From: Ardenticatenaceae bacterium
GTDB taxonomy: Bacteria; Chloroflexota; Anaerolineae; Promineifilales; Promineifilaceae
Reading direction: 5' to 3'
NCBI GenBank assembly: GCA_020634215.1
Contig: JACKCD010000028.1
Coordinates: 12,872 to 76,871, forward strand
Length of the DNA stretch: 64,000 nt
Each line of letters opens with the position of its first letter. Within the stretch, counting starts at the first letter, position 1. The notes beneath the pieces are model-generated. The model was not told where the DNA came from, did no database searches, and saw only the letters and a list, made by a program, of their open reading frames with translations. The translations under genes were made by a program, and so were the position numbers. This document shows, in pieces, positions 35,628 to 44,412 of the stretch.

Positions 35628-37201
35628 GTTACTACTAAGCCAACGGGCTTGGGATTAAAAAGTTAATAGAATTCATATCAAAATCAAACGCAAATCCAAT
35701 AAGGTAACGCGAAAATAGCAAATCATGGTAACGCTGGAAACGGTTGACCGCAAGCAACTCAACAAGCTTGACAAACAAAGCCTCATCGAATTGCTGCTGA
35801 GTGGTTTGGCTCGGATTGATGAATTGGAAAGGGTCGTCGCCAATCAAACAGCAATCATCCATCAGTTACAAGACCAGTTAAGCAAGAACAGCAGTAACAG
35901 TAGCAAACCACCAAGTAGTGATGGTCTCAAAAAACCTAAGACCCGCAGTTTGCGCCAGAAAGGAAAGCGACCGCTTGGTGGGCAGCCCGGTCATAAGGGC
36001 AACACCTTAAAGATGGTTGCCGAACCAGACTATGTAGAACCGCACCCGCTTTTGCATTGCCCCCATTGTCAGACCGACTTGTCGGAGATAGAAGCGGTCG
36101 GGCATGAGAAACGTCAGGTGTTCGACATCCCCCCCGTCCGTCTTGAAGTGACCGAACATCAAGTTGAAGTCAAACAATGCCCTGGTTGTGGTCAACAAGT
36201 CAAGGGAGCGTTTCCGCCAGAAGTAAGCCAACCAACCCAATACGGTTCGCGTCTGAAAGCGCAAACCAGTTATCTGAATGTCTACCACTTCATTCCTCTG
36301 GCACGTACCGAAGAATTGTTGACTGATTTCTATGGACAAGCTCCTGCTGAAGCCGTCGTTATTCAGGCAAACGACGACTTGGCTGAAAAGGTCAAACCCA
36401 GTTTGGACAGTGTGAGACAACAACTGATCCACGCCGCCGCCGTCCATTTCGATGAAAGCGGGTTGCGTGTTGAAAATGAACTACAGTGGCTGCACGTTGC
36501 CAGTACAACAGGACTGACACATTACCATGTCCACCGCAAAAGAGGACAAGAAGGGATGGACGCGGGGGGCATCTTGCCTGAGTTTAACGGCAAGGCGGTT
36601 CACGACCATTTTTCCGCTTACTTGCAGTTTGATAACAGCCAGCACTGTTTCTGTAACGCCCATCATCTGCGTGAATTGCAATTTGTGACCGAACAGTATC
36701 AGCAATCATGGGCGACAGAGTTGGCGCAACTGCTCCTGACTATCAAGGCAGAAGTGGTGGCAACGCCCGAGCCAGCCATGAGTTTGCCGACAGACCGCTT
36801 GGCCTACTACGAGATTGAGTACGATAAGCTTATATGCCAAGGGTTAGCCGCTAACCCACCGCCAATCAATCCGCCGCTCCAAAAACGAGGGCGGCCAAAG
36901 CAATCACCGCCAAAGAACCTGCTTGACCGCTTGGTGAAGCACAAATCAGGGGTGTTGGCTTTTATGTATGACTTTGCCGTTCCTTTTGACAACAACCTAG
37001 CGGAACGGGATGTCAGGATGGTAAAGGTCAAGCAAAAAGTATCCGGTGCTTTCCGTACCAAGAACGGTGCAGATACGTTCTGTGCACTTCGTTCTTATAT
37101 CTCAACAGCGCGTAAACAAGGGCAGAATGTGATTGAAGCCTTACATGATGCCTTTCTTGGGAATCCTTTCATTCCCTCTTTGCCAGAGGCTTAGTAGTTA
37201 C
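35628..37201 (+). mobile_element. Intact IS66-type insertion sequence with 8-bp target duplication
   Basis: The 1574-bp element has terminal inverted repeats GTTACTACTAAGCC (35628-35641) and, reversed, GTAACTACTAAGCC (37188-37201), 13 of 14 matching. It is flanked by the direct repeat ATTTTCGG (35620-35627 and 37202-37209). The 8-bp duplication and GTAA end are typical of IS66. It carries one transposase gene, without the tnpA/tnpB helpers of larger members, as in the ISBst12-like subgroup. It sits between the S1-gene terminator and the moeA stop and breaks neither gene. It contains no ACGGCCGT palindrome. Confidence 0.95.
35725..37194 (+). CDS. IS66 family transposase (TnpC type)
   Basis: A DDE transposase of 489 residues. 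An N-terminal coiled coil (QLQDQLSKNSSNSSKPPSSDG) is followed by a basic LGGQPGHKG region, a zinc-binding segment with two Cys pairs (CPHC and CPGC), and the catalytic domain with Asp in VHFDESGLRV, Asp in VHDHFSAYL and Glu in NNLAERDVRMVKVK. The C-terminal VSGAFRTKNGADTFC is a family hallmark. The frame is intact from ATG 35725 to TAG 37192-37194, so it may be active. Confidence 0.95.
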   Translation: MVTLETVDRKQLNKLDKQSLIELLLSGLARIDELERVVANQTAIIHQLQDQLSKNSSNSSKPPSSDGLKKPKTRSLRQKGKRPLGGQPGHKGNTLKMVAEPDYVEPHPLLHCPHCQTDLSEIEAVGHEKRQVFDIPPVRLEVTEHQVEVKQCPGCGQQVKGAFPPEVSQPTQYGSRLKAQTSYLNVYHFIPLARTEELLTDFYGQAPAEAVVIQANDDLAEKVKPSLDSVRQQLIHAAAVHFDESGLRVENELQWLHVASTTGLTHYHVHRKRGQEGMDAGGILPEFNGKAVHDHFSAYLQFDNSQHCFCNAHHLRELQFVTEQYQQSWATELAQLLLTIKAEVVATPEPAMSLPTDRLAYYEIEYDKLICQGLAANPPPINPPLQKRGRPKQSPPKNLLDRLVKHKSGVLAFMYDFAVPFDNNLAERDVRMVKVKQKVSGAFRTKNGADTFCALRSYISTARKQGQNVIEALHDAFLGNPFIPSLPEA

Positions 37202-37209
37202 ATTTTCGG

Positions 37210-38460
37210 TTAAAAAACGTGTTCCGGCCAATCAAACATCCAAGCGGTTAGCTGGGTACCAGTGGGCACTTCCGTCATTCCTTCGGGCACAATTAGCAGC
37301 GCGTTGGCTTGCACCAGCGAAGTCATAATGTGGGATCCTTGGCTGCCGGTGGTAACGGCCGTTCCATCCCGTCTCACTACTGCCCGAATATAGCTCTCCC
37401 GTCCATCCGACGAAATCGTTTCCAACAGCGTCACCTGCCGCATCGGTCGATCCAGCATTGTGTGACCCGCCATTTTCAAAATAGCCGCCCGCGCAAACCG
37501 TTCAAACGACACCATCGCCGAAACAGGGTTACCGGGAAGCCCCAAATAAGGTATGCCGTGGTAGTGCCCAAAGGCCAGCGGCTTGCCAGGACGCATCCGT
37601 ACCCGCCAAAAGCCAACATTGCCCTCAGCTTCCAGCACCGCCTTTACCACATCATATGCCCCTACCGACACCCCAGCCGAGCTGAGAAATAAGTCAACCC
37701 CTTCATCCAGCCCTTTTTGCAGCTTGGCACGTACATCCGCTTCGGTATCCCGCGCCACGCCTAGCACAACGGGAAGGGCACCTATTGCCAGCACCTGCGC
37801 TGCCTGAGCATAGCCATTACTGTTGCGAATCTTTCCCGGCGTTAGCGGCTCTTCAACGGCAACCAGTTCATCACCCGTTGCCAAAATGCCCACGCGAGGC
37901 TGGCGAATGACGGGAACCTGGCTTACGCCTAGCGAAGCCAGCACGCCAATCTCCTGCGGGCGCAGCACGTGGCCGGCCGCCAGCACTTCCTGCCCCACTT
38001 TTATATCTTCACCGGGGTGGCGCACGTAATCGCCGGGCTGAACTAGACGGAAAATTTGGATAGTCGCAGGCAACGGCCGTTCCGACCCCCGCCACACCTC
38101 ATCCGTATCCTCAACCGGCACCACCGCATCGGCTCCCGCTGGCAAAGGGGCACCGGTCATAATCCGCGCTGCTGTCCCAGCCGTCACCGCCACCGCTGGT
38201 AGTGACCCGGCGGCAATATCAGCCACGACGCGCAGCCGTACCGGGTTATTCTGCGATGCCGCAACTAAATCTGCCGCCTGCATGGCATAGCCATCCATTG
38301 AGGAGTTGGCAAACGGGGGCAAATTGTCTTGAGCTACAACCGCTTCAGCCAACACTCGCCCCAACGCCGCCAACAGCGGCACGCGCTCGGCTGGCAGTAC
38401 CGATACGCCGGCTAAAACGGCCGTTAATGCCTCTTGCACCGTCAAATATTCATTCGCCAT
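37210..38460 (-). CDS. moeA: Molybdopterin molybdotransferase MoeA
   Basis: Inserts molybdate into adenylated molybdopterin in the last step of molybdenum-cofactor synthesis. The 416-residue product shows PPFANSSMDGYAM, IMTGAPLPAGADAVVPVED, the MoaB-like fold VGILATGDELV, SSAGVSVGAYDVVK, RMRPGKPLAFG and GLPGNPVSAMV. The stop codon is at 37210, directly after the IS target duplication, so the reading frame was spared. Three palindrome copies (two TAV, one RP). No other moa/moe genes are adjacent. Confidence 0.93.
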   Translation of the reverse strand: MANEYLTVQEALTAVLAGVSVLPAERVPLLAALGRVLAEAVVAQDNLPPFANSSMDGYAMQAADLVAASQNNPVRLRVVADIAAGSLPAVAVTAGTAARIMTGAPLPAGADAVVPVEDTDEVWRGSERPLPATIQIFRLVQPGDYVRHPGEDIKVGQEVLAAGHVLRPQEIGVLASLGVSQVPVIRQPRVGILATGDELVAVEEPLTPGKIRNSNGYAQAAQVLAIGALPVVLGVARDTEADVRAKLQKGLDEGVDLFLSSAGVSVGAYDVVKAVLEAEGNVGFWRVRMRPGKPLAFGHYHGIPYLGLPGNPVSAMVSFERFARAAILKMAGHTMLDRPMRQVTLLETISSDGRESYIRAVVRRDGTAVTTGSQGSHIMTSLVQANALLIVPEGMTEVPTGTQLTAWMFDWPEHVF

Positions 38461-38466
38461 ATAAAG

Positions 38467-38536
38467 GGGGATTGGAGATTAGGGATTAGAGATTGGAGAG
38501 TCGTTTAATCTCCAATCTCTAATCCCTAATCTCCCC
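38467..38536. repeat. Family B inverted repeat, copy 2
   Basis: GGGATTGGAGATTAGGGATTAGAG... (left arm 38467-38500) pairs with AATCTCCAATCTCTAATCCC... (right arm 38506-38536) around a short loop. It lies upstream of moeA and downstream of the HD-domain gene. Confidence 0.9.
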
Positions 38537-38554
38537 TAAAAATTACCACACCAT

Positions 38555-39151
38555 TTACTGAGCTAAACGGCCGTCTAAATCCATCTCAGCCGCAGCGGCC
38601 TGCATTGCCACCAGCACATTGCCAATATGTTCCCATAGTTCCAGCTTGCCACCAAAACATTCGCGGGAAAAATCGGCTGTGACCTCTTCCACGTGATCAC
38701 GGTCTACGCCAGCCGCAAAGGCACGAGTTTTCCACTTTTTGCGGACGGAACTAACGGCTACCTCGCGCAAATCCTTGGATGGGCGTACCAGTGCTGTAGC
38801 GATGATCAGCCCGGTAATTTCGTCACAAGCTAACAGGGCAAAATCAATCGGTTGGCTGCGTTCAACGGCCGTTCCTGCCGTATAATGGGACAAAATCGTG
38901 CGAATTGTTGCCTCATCCCACCCGCGCTCCCGTAAAATGGGCGCACCCGCAATAGGATGGCGATCTAAATCAGGGTGAATTTCCCAATCAAAGTCATGGA
39001 TCAGCCCGACAACTTCCCAATAATCTGAGTCTGCCCCCAGCTTTTCTGCATAAAACCGCATTGCTGCTCCCACCGCCAACATATGACGCTGGAGACCACG
39101 ATCTTGTACAAACTCGCAAACCAGCGCCCACGCTTCCTCTCGACTTTTCAT
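38555..39151 (-). CDS. HD-domain metal-dependent phosphohydrolase
   Basis: A 198-residue HD-superfamily protein. Metal ligands are suggested by His in QRHMLAVGAAM, the HD pair in GLIHDFDWE, His in LDRHPIAG and His in ILSHYTAG. Such proteins hydrolyse phosphate esters of nucleotides or act as regulators. The ATG at 39151 is seven bases past the ricT stop (GTG 39154 is adjacent), so it follows ricT in an operon. Two palindrome copies (TAV, and DGR at the C-terminus). Confidence 0.82.
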   Translation of the reverse strand: MKSREEAWALVCEFVQDRGLQRHMLAVGAAMRFYAEKLGADSDYWEVVGLIHDFDWEIHPDLDRHPIAGAPILRERGWDEATIRTILSHYTAGTAVERSQPIDFALLACDEITGLIIATALVRPSKDLREVAVSSVRKKWKTRAFAAGVDRDHVEEVTADFSRECFGGKLELWEHIGNVLVAMQAAAAEMDLDGRLAQ

Positions 39152-39157
39152 CACGCC

Positions 39158-40126
39158 TTATTCATCCTCATCAAACAGTTCGCTAATGTCAATGTTATCA
39201 TCATCAGCCGCAACGGCCGTTTTTTGCGCCCCACAATCACACCCCCCGTTCTCATGCTTGGAGCAACCGGCCTCAGCTTTCTTCTGCAACGCCTCTAACT
39301 CTTCCAGCGGCTCAAATTCATGGCGAAAAACCTCAACAAACTCGCCATCTACGTCTACCAGCACCGAATCACGCATTGGGCGGACATCCACCACCTTTCC
39401 CTCCCCATGCGGCGTGCCAATGCGCTTGCCACGCTTGGGAAGCTGCTTCTTGGCCTCAACATATTGGTCATACTCAAACACCAGGCAGCAGCGCAGCCGG
39501 CCGCACATCCCGGTAATTTCCTGTGGACTCAGCGAAATCCCCTGCTCCTTTGCCATTTTAATAGAAACAGGACTAAATTCGGTGATAAAGGTGGAGCAGC
39601 AGCGCGGTGCGCCACACGCTCCATACCCACCCAACATCTTAGCAACATCACGCGGCCCCACCAGCCGCATCTCAATTTGGGTACGGAACATACGGCTCAA
39701 GGCATTACGCAACCCGTTAATATTGAGCTTTTTATTTTCGGTAGCATAAGAAAAAGTAAGCCAGGAGCCGTCAAAACTGTACTCAGCCTTGACAAATTTA
39801 GCATCCTTAATACCCATTTCATCGGCTCGTTCGCGGCAGCTAATCAGCGCATCCAGTTCTTTAGACTCCCACACCTGCTTCATGACCAAGTCGCGGGGGT
39901 TGGCCTTGCGGTCAACTTCACGCAGCCCCTTGCGGCGATGCACTTTGTCCGGGGTAATGTAGGCAATGACTTGGGCAAGCTGCCGCCCCCGGCGCGTCTC
40001 AACAATAACATAATCACCGGGCTGAAGGTCGGTTAGCTCACCAATGGCAAAATGGTAAAGCTTGCCCAGCTTGTGAAAGCGCACACCCACCACGTCAGAT
40101 TGAACAGTGGCTATCGCAGTTGTCAT
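39158..40126 (-). CDS. ricT: PSP1-domain protein, RicT (YaaT)-like
   Basis: A 322-residue PSP1 C-terminal domain protein. In Bacillus, RicT (YaaT) belongs to an Fe-S-containing complex (YlbF, YmcA, YaaT) that promotes RNase Y-dependent RNA processing. Landmarks: VIVETRRGRQLAQV, the conserved Cys clusters GAPRCCSTF and CGRLRCCLVFEYDQY, and GTPHGEGKVVDV. A Cys/His-rich tail (CSKHENGGCDCG) lies near the end. The ATG at 40126 with GGAGAG before it is chosen over the upstream frame start. It precedes the HD-domain gene. One palindrome copy (TAV). Confidence 0.88.
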   Translation of the reverse strand: MTTAIATVQSDVVGVRFHKLGKLYHFAIGELTDLQPGDYVIVETRRGRQLAQVIAYITPDKVHRRKGLREVDRKANPRDLVMKQVWESKELDALISCRERADEMGIKDAKFVKAEYSFDGSWLTFSYATENKKLNINGLRNALSRMFRTQIEMRLVGPRDVAKMLGGYGACGAPRCCSTFITEFSPVSIKMAKEQGISLSPQEITGMCGRLRCCLVFEYDQYVEAKKQLPKRGKRIGTPHGEGKVVDVRPMRDSVLVDVDGEFVEVFRHEFEPLEELEALQKKAEAGCSKHENGGCDCGAQKTAVAADDDNIDISELFDEDE

Positions 40127-40233
40127 CAAACTCTCCATACAGGCCACAGCCTGATTGTTTTATAGGTTATGGTAGTTATAGCGGATTTGGGGGAAATAAC
40201 CAAGTGGGGAAGAAACGGCCGTTTATAAACAAT

Positions 40234-40803
40234 TCATGTGTCGCTAGTTCCTCTTACCTTCTCCCGCTCCCAATACGCTGGTGCCAACACACTCATCACA
40301 ATGGCACTGTGATATACCCCATCCCACAGCAATACATCCCGCCGCACCCCCTCACGCACAAACCCAGCCTTTTCATAAACCCGTTGGGCACGGGGGTTAA
40401 AATCATATACTTCCAGCTCGATTCGGTGTAAGTTGAGATGGCGAAAGCCATAGTCAAGCATGAGGCGGGTCGCTTCACTGCCATATCCGTGCCCAAAGTA
40501 ACGCTGCCCAGCCAATGCAATGCGAAAACTAGCCGTGCGGTTAGTCCAATCAATATCATTGAGTACCGCTTCACCTATGTAAGCTGGGTCGTCACCGAGT
40601 GTAATGGCATAATCGGCGCGATCATCTGCATCAACAACAGCGCGACAGAATGCCTCTATCTGGGGCAGCGCAAACTGTTGCTGTGTGCCCGTTAACCGCA
40701 TGGTCTCGGCATCTTCCATGCTGGCAAAAATGGCGGAGGCATCCTCAACATTTAACGGCCGTAAAGTCACCAACCGCCCCCGTAAAACAGGCTTGTCAAG
40801 CAT
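40234..40803 (-). CDS. GNAT family N-acetyltransferase, RimJ/RimL-like
   Basis: A 189-residue acetyltransferase. The fold is shown by GRLVTLRPLNVEDASAIF at the start, FRIALAGQRYFGHGYGSEATRLML with the acetyl-CoA loop, LHRIELEVYDFNPRAQRVYEKAGF (read in parts) and VREGVRRDVLLWDG. RimJ/RimL-like enzymes acetylate protein N-termini or small molecules. Start ATG 40803 lies five bases past the thrC stop, so it is co-transcribed with thrC. One palindrome copy in the RP phase near the N-terminus. Confidence 0.88.
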   Translation of the reverse strand: MLDKPVLRGRLVTLRPLNVEDASAIFASMEDAETMRLTGTQQQFALPQIEAFCRAVVDADDRADYAITLGDDPAYIGEAVLNDIDWTNRTASFRIALAGQRYFGHGYGSEATRLMLDYGFRHLNLHRIELEVYDFNPRAQRVYEKAGFVREGVRRDVLLWDGVYHSAIVMSVLAPAYWEREKVRGTSDT

Positions 40804-40808
40804 ATGGC

Positions 40809-42098
40809 TTACTTTTCCATTTGCAGCAGGAAGGATTTAACGGCCGTATATTCCCCCGCCACCGACCACTTACGCACCGGCCGGCGCTGAAGAGCCGCAA
40901 TGGCCGTCCCATTGTCCACCGAAATACCCGTTTGCGCCTCAATTTCAGCCGCAAACTTCAGCGGCGATGCTGTAGAAATAATCACTGTCTGCTTGCTAGG
41001 GTCACGGTGCTGGGCAGCAACCTGCCAGCCAACGGCCGTATGTGGTTCCAGCAAATAGCCATATTCCCGCCACACCGCCTCAATGGTTGCCACCGTCGTC
41101 TCATCTGAAACCATGTACGCCTGCACCACATCCCGGAACGCCGCCCAATCATGGTAAAATAGCTCCAGCACCCGCACAAAGTTGCTAGGGTTGCCCACAT
41201 CCATAGCATTTGAAAGCGTTGCCACTGTCGGCTGTGGCGCATACTGACCCGTGGCCGCATAGCGCACCGCCACATCATTCCGGTTGCAGGCCGCAATAAA
41301 TTGGCTAAAGGGAAACCCCATTGCCCGCGCAAACAGCCCACCAGTTAAGTTGCCGAAGTTTCCCGATGGCACCACAAACTCTATATCATCCCGCCCCAGG
41401 CAAGCATAAGCATAGGCATAGTAGATAATTTGCGGAATAAGCCGCCCGATGCTGATGGAGTTGGCCGAAGTCAACGCCAAGCCCGCTAAATCAGGGTCGT
41501 TAAACGCCTGCTTCACCATGGCCTGGCAATCGTCAAACACCCCATCTACTTCCAGCGGAAACACATTATCAGCAACCCGCGTTAGCTGCTCCTCCTGAAG
41601 CTGGCTGACACGTCCTTTGGGGTACAAAATGACAACGTTGATATTGTCTATGCCAGAAAAACCGTGGGCGATAGCACCACCGGTATCGCCGCTGGTTGCG
41701 ACAAGCAATGTCACTCGTTGCTGCTGTTGCTGCAAAAAATGGCTCATCAGCCGCGACAGATTTTGCGCGGCCACATCTTTAAACGCCTGCGTTGGGCCAT
41801 GGAATAGCTCCAAAATCTGGTATGAGCCAACTTGCCGCAGCGGAATGGGGAAATACTGGGCAGCCATGGCAATGTGGCGCAGTGACTCAGCCTCAATTTC
41901 CTCGCCGAACCATTTTTGCAACACACGATAACCCACCTCTGGCAGTGATGCGCCATGAAGGGCAGCTAATTCGGCCGCAGAAAAGGTGGGAAATTTTGTG
42001 GGAAAATAAAGCCCGCCATCAGGGGCTAACCCTTGAAACAACGCTTTTTGAAACGTTACCTCTGGGGCTTGTTGGTTGGTGCTATAGTATCGAATCAT
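40809..42098 (-). CDS. thrC: Threonine synthase
   Basis: A PLP-dependent enzyme converting O-phosphohomoserine to threonine, 429 residues. The N-terminal YYSTNQQAPEVTFQKALFQGLAPDGGLYFP, the PLP-Lys in HGPTQAFKDVAAQ, VATSGDTGGAIAHGF, and PSGNFGNLTGGLFA match the long (gram-negative/yeast-like) ThrC class. ATG 42098. The downstream acetyltransferase gene is tightly linked. Two palindrome copies, both TAV, near the C-terminal half. Confidence 0.95.
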   Translation of the reverse strand: MIRYYSTNQQAPEVTFQKALFQGLAPDGGLYFPTKFPTFSAAELAALHGASLPEVGYRVLQKWFGEEIEAESLRHIAMAAQYFPIPLRQVGSYQILELFHGPTQAFKDVAAQNLSRLMSHFLQQQQQRVTLLVATSGDTGGAIAHGFSGIDNINVVILYPKGRVSQLQEEQLTRVADNVFPLEVDGVFDDCQAMVKQAFNDPDLAGLALTSANSISIGRLIPQIIYYAYAYACLGRDDIEFVVPSGNFGNLTGGLFARAMGFPFSQFIAACNRNDVAVRYAATGQYAPQPTVATLSNAMDVGNPSNFVRVLELFYHDWAAFRDVVQAYMVSDETTVATIEAVWREYGYLLEPHTAVGWQVAAQHRDPSKQTVIISTASPLKFAAEIEAQTGISVDNGTAIAALQRRPVRKWSVAGEYTAVKSFLLQMEK

Positions 42099-42114
42099 CT
42101 ATGGGTATATCTTT

Positions 42115-42489
42115 TTATGCCAATTCCTCAACATTGCCTGCATGGACGGTCACAAAATCTGGTGAACGATCCCATGTTTCGTCTTCAACCACGGAAAGCG
42201 TTACGGAAAGGGTTAGTTTGCCATCGGCATAGTCGCTAATGTAATCGGTTGGGATGTAGAGCGGGTTGCCAAAGGCCAGGTTGATGACTTCTAGGTAGGC
42301 AGCATAAAGCTTAAGTTCGGGGTTCACGGTGTCGGCCGGCCGATGGTAAAGGCGGCCAGCTTCTCCTAAATGTTCATCATCGGCGGTATAAACGGCCGTA
42401 TATTTCTTCACCTTCTTATCGCGCAGCATCTGCGCCGCCCCCTCATTCCGCTGCTTCAATGCACTTTTTCCACCAAATAAATTAAACAT
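42115..42489 (-). CDS. Unrecognised small protein
   Basis: A 124-residue gene with a clear ribosome binding site (GGAG) before ATG 42489. The N-terminus (MFNLFGGKSALKQRNEGAAQ) is basic and amphipathic. The C-terminal half (NPLYIPTDYISDYADGKLTL) faintly resembles a PRC-barrel-like strand pattern. No signal peptide or membrane segment. It lies 16 bases before thrC on the same strand and is probably in the same transcript. Function not assigned. One palindrome copy (TAV, YTAVYTA). Confidence 0.65.
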   Translation of the reverse strand: MFNLFGGKSALKQRNEGAAQMLRDKKVKKYTAVYTADDEHLGEAGRLYHRPADTVNPELKLYAAYLEVINLAFGNPLYIPTDYISDYADGKLTLSVTLSVVEDETWDRSPDFVTVHAGNVEELA

Positions 42490-42601
42490 CGTTTTCTCCT
42501 AGATTGTACAAACCTGCCGCCCAAGCTTCCAAATGCATTAAACCAAACGTTGTGTTTTTTGTCATCTAATCAATGTCACATCATTAAGCGCGGAAAAGCA
42601 T

Positions 42602-44398
42602 CTAACCAAGCGGTACTAGCGTATCAACCATCGCCGGAAAATACACTTCAAACACACAGCCTCTACCGGGGAAATTCCGAATAAAAATACCGCCATTATG
42701 ACCCCGGACAATGCCTAGCACCGTAGAAAGCCCCAGCCCTTGTCCAAATTGCTTGGTAGTAAAAAACGGGTCAAAGACCTTGGGCAAATTTTTTGGTTCA
42801 ATGCCGTGGCCGTTGTCCTGCACTTCCAGCACGCAATAAATCCCAGGCTCTAGCGGCGTGCCCGTATATTGCCACAAATGCTCATCCCGCTGCTCAACCA
42901 GCACCGAATCGGTACGAATTGTAATTTGTGGGTCATCCTGCTCGGTAACCGCATCTATGGCATTAAGCAACAAATAGACAAGAAGTTGCTTGATCTGTTG
43001 TGGCTCGCTTTCTACAGGGCGCAGCCCTTCACCCAGTTCCAACTTCAGAGTAATATGCTTTGGCACCAGCTCAGCAAGCAGCGTCTCTTCTGCCTCAATC
43101 ACCTCGTTTAACAACAACGGTTCACCCAGGAAATAAGCTCCGCCAGAATAGGTCATCACCTGGGTTGTCAAGGCCGCCGCTTTTTCCGCCACCGAATTGA
43201 GTTTATTGATGTAGATATTGGCCGGGTTGTCGCTTTCAAGTTGGTATTGGGCAATGGCGGCCTGACCCATCATTGCCATCAGCAGGTTGTTGTAATCATG
43301 GGCAATGCTGCCCGCAAACAAATCCAGGCTTTCCATTTTGGCGGCATAGCGCAAGACGGATTCAGCCTGTTTCTGCTGCGTCATGTCGGCCATGGTGCCC
43401 ACATACCCAACATGGTGTTCGCGCTCGCCATATTCGGGGGCAATGGTAACAAGCAGCCATTTCTCCCCATCGCGGCTGCTGACCTCAAATTCCAGTTGAA
43501 ATGGTGCTGGTAGGTGCAGATTGCTGTCGTGATCAACGGCCGTTTCCCACTCATGCTGCACCCCTTCTCGATCTAGCAAATCCAGCAAGCCCAGCCATGG
43601 CTGCCCAATGACGGGTTCAGCATGGGCGGTCATCTCGAGAAAACGGCCGTTTGCATACAAACAACGCCCTTCCAAATCCAGACGAAAAATACCCACTGGC
43701 GACACTTCAGCCAGCGAACGATACCGCTTTTCACTGTCCCGCAGTGCCGCTTCCACCCGCCGCCGCTCCGCTAGTTCCGCCTGCATCTGTTCATACAGCC
43801 GCGCATTTTGAATGGCAATCGCCGCCCAGTTGGCCGCATCCGCCAACACCTGCAAATCGGCCAAAGAAAAGCCTTCGGGAGCGCTGTGTACTGCCTCCAG
43901 AACACCCAGAGCTGTCTCTCCCAGCAGCAGCGGCACCGCCAACAGTGCCTGGGTTGTATAACCGCTAATACGCTCCGCGCCCTGGTAAATCAGTTGTCGT
44001 CCCGTTTGCCCGGCCGCAAGCTGCGGCTCTTTTGTTTGAAACACTTGCCCCGCCACCCCAGCATCATAGGGCATCCGATACCCCTGTAGCCCAGTAGCCG
44101 CCGCACCAGAAATGGCAACAAACACAAGTTCCTTATCCTCATGCAGCAAAATGGCAACCCCTTCTGCCCCCACAAGTAGAGGAACCTGGTCGAGAATTTT
44201 TTTCAGCACCCGCTCCAGGCTTAAACTGCCCACCACGACCTGCCCCATGCGCCCCAAGGCCGCTAACTGCTGCTGCTCTCGCTGCCCCTGCTCCCGATTA
44301 CGCTGCCCCTGCAGCAGCAAAAAGCCACATAAGACAATAAGCGCAGCAACTAGGATAGTTCCCAAAATAAACAGACTTGTTGGCAATGTTTCAATCAT
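42602..44398 (-). CDS. Sensor histidine kinase with GAF and PAS domains
   Basis: A 598-residue kinase. One N-terminal membrane helix (about 8-30) is followed by a GAF domain (about 45-205, LLVGAEGVAILLHEDKELVFV), a coiled coil, a PAS domain (about 220-345, YRSLAEVSPVGIFRLD) and an NtrB-like HisKA with phospho-His in GSIAHDYNNLLMAMMG. HATPase_c follows (DNGHGIEPKNLPKVFDPFFTTK, GQGLGLSTVLGIV). No receiver domain. It lies 14 bases from the cyclase gene on the same strand, suggesting joint control of a nucleotide signal. Two palindrome copies (TAV, NGR). Confidence 0.9.
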   Translation of the reverse strand: MIETLPTSLFILGTILVAALIVLCGFLLLQGQRNREQGQREQQQLAALGRMGQVVVGSLSLERVLKKILDQVPLLVGAEGVAILLHEDKELVFVAISGAAATGLQGYRMPYDAGVAGQVFQTKEPQLAAGQTGRQLIYQGAERISGYTTQALLAVPLLLGETALGVLEAVHSAPEGFSLADLQVLADAANWAAIAIQNARLYEQMQAELAERRRVEAALRDSEKRYRSLAEVSPVGIFRLDLEGRCLYANGRFLEMTAHAEPVIGQPWLGLLDLLDREGVQHEWETAVDHDSNLHLPAPFQLEFEVSSRDGEKWLLVTIAPEYGEREHHVGYVGTMADMTQQKQAESVLRYAAKMESLDLFAGSIAHDYNNLLMAMMGQAAIAQYQLESDNPANIYINKLNSVAEKAAALTTQVMTYSGGAYFLGEPLLLNEVIEAEETLLAELVPKHITLKLELGEGLRPVESEPQQIKQLLVYLLLNAIDAVTEQDDPQITIRTDSVLVEQRDEHLWQYTGTPLEPGIYCVLEVQDNGHGIEPKNLPKVFDPFFTTKQFGQGLGLSTVLGIVRGHNGGIFIRNFPGRGCVFEVYFPAMVDTLVPLG

Positions 44399-44412
44399 CA
44401 GTCTAGCTCAAT

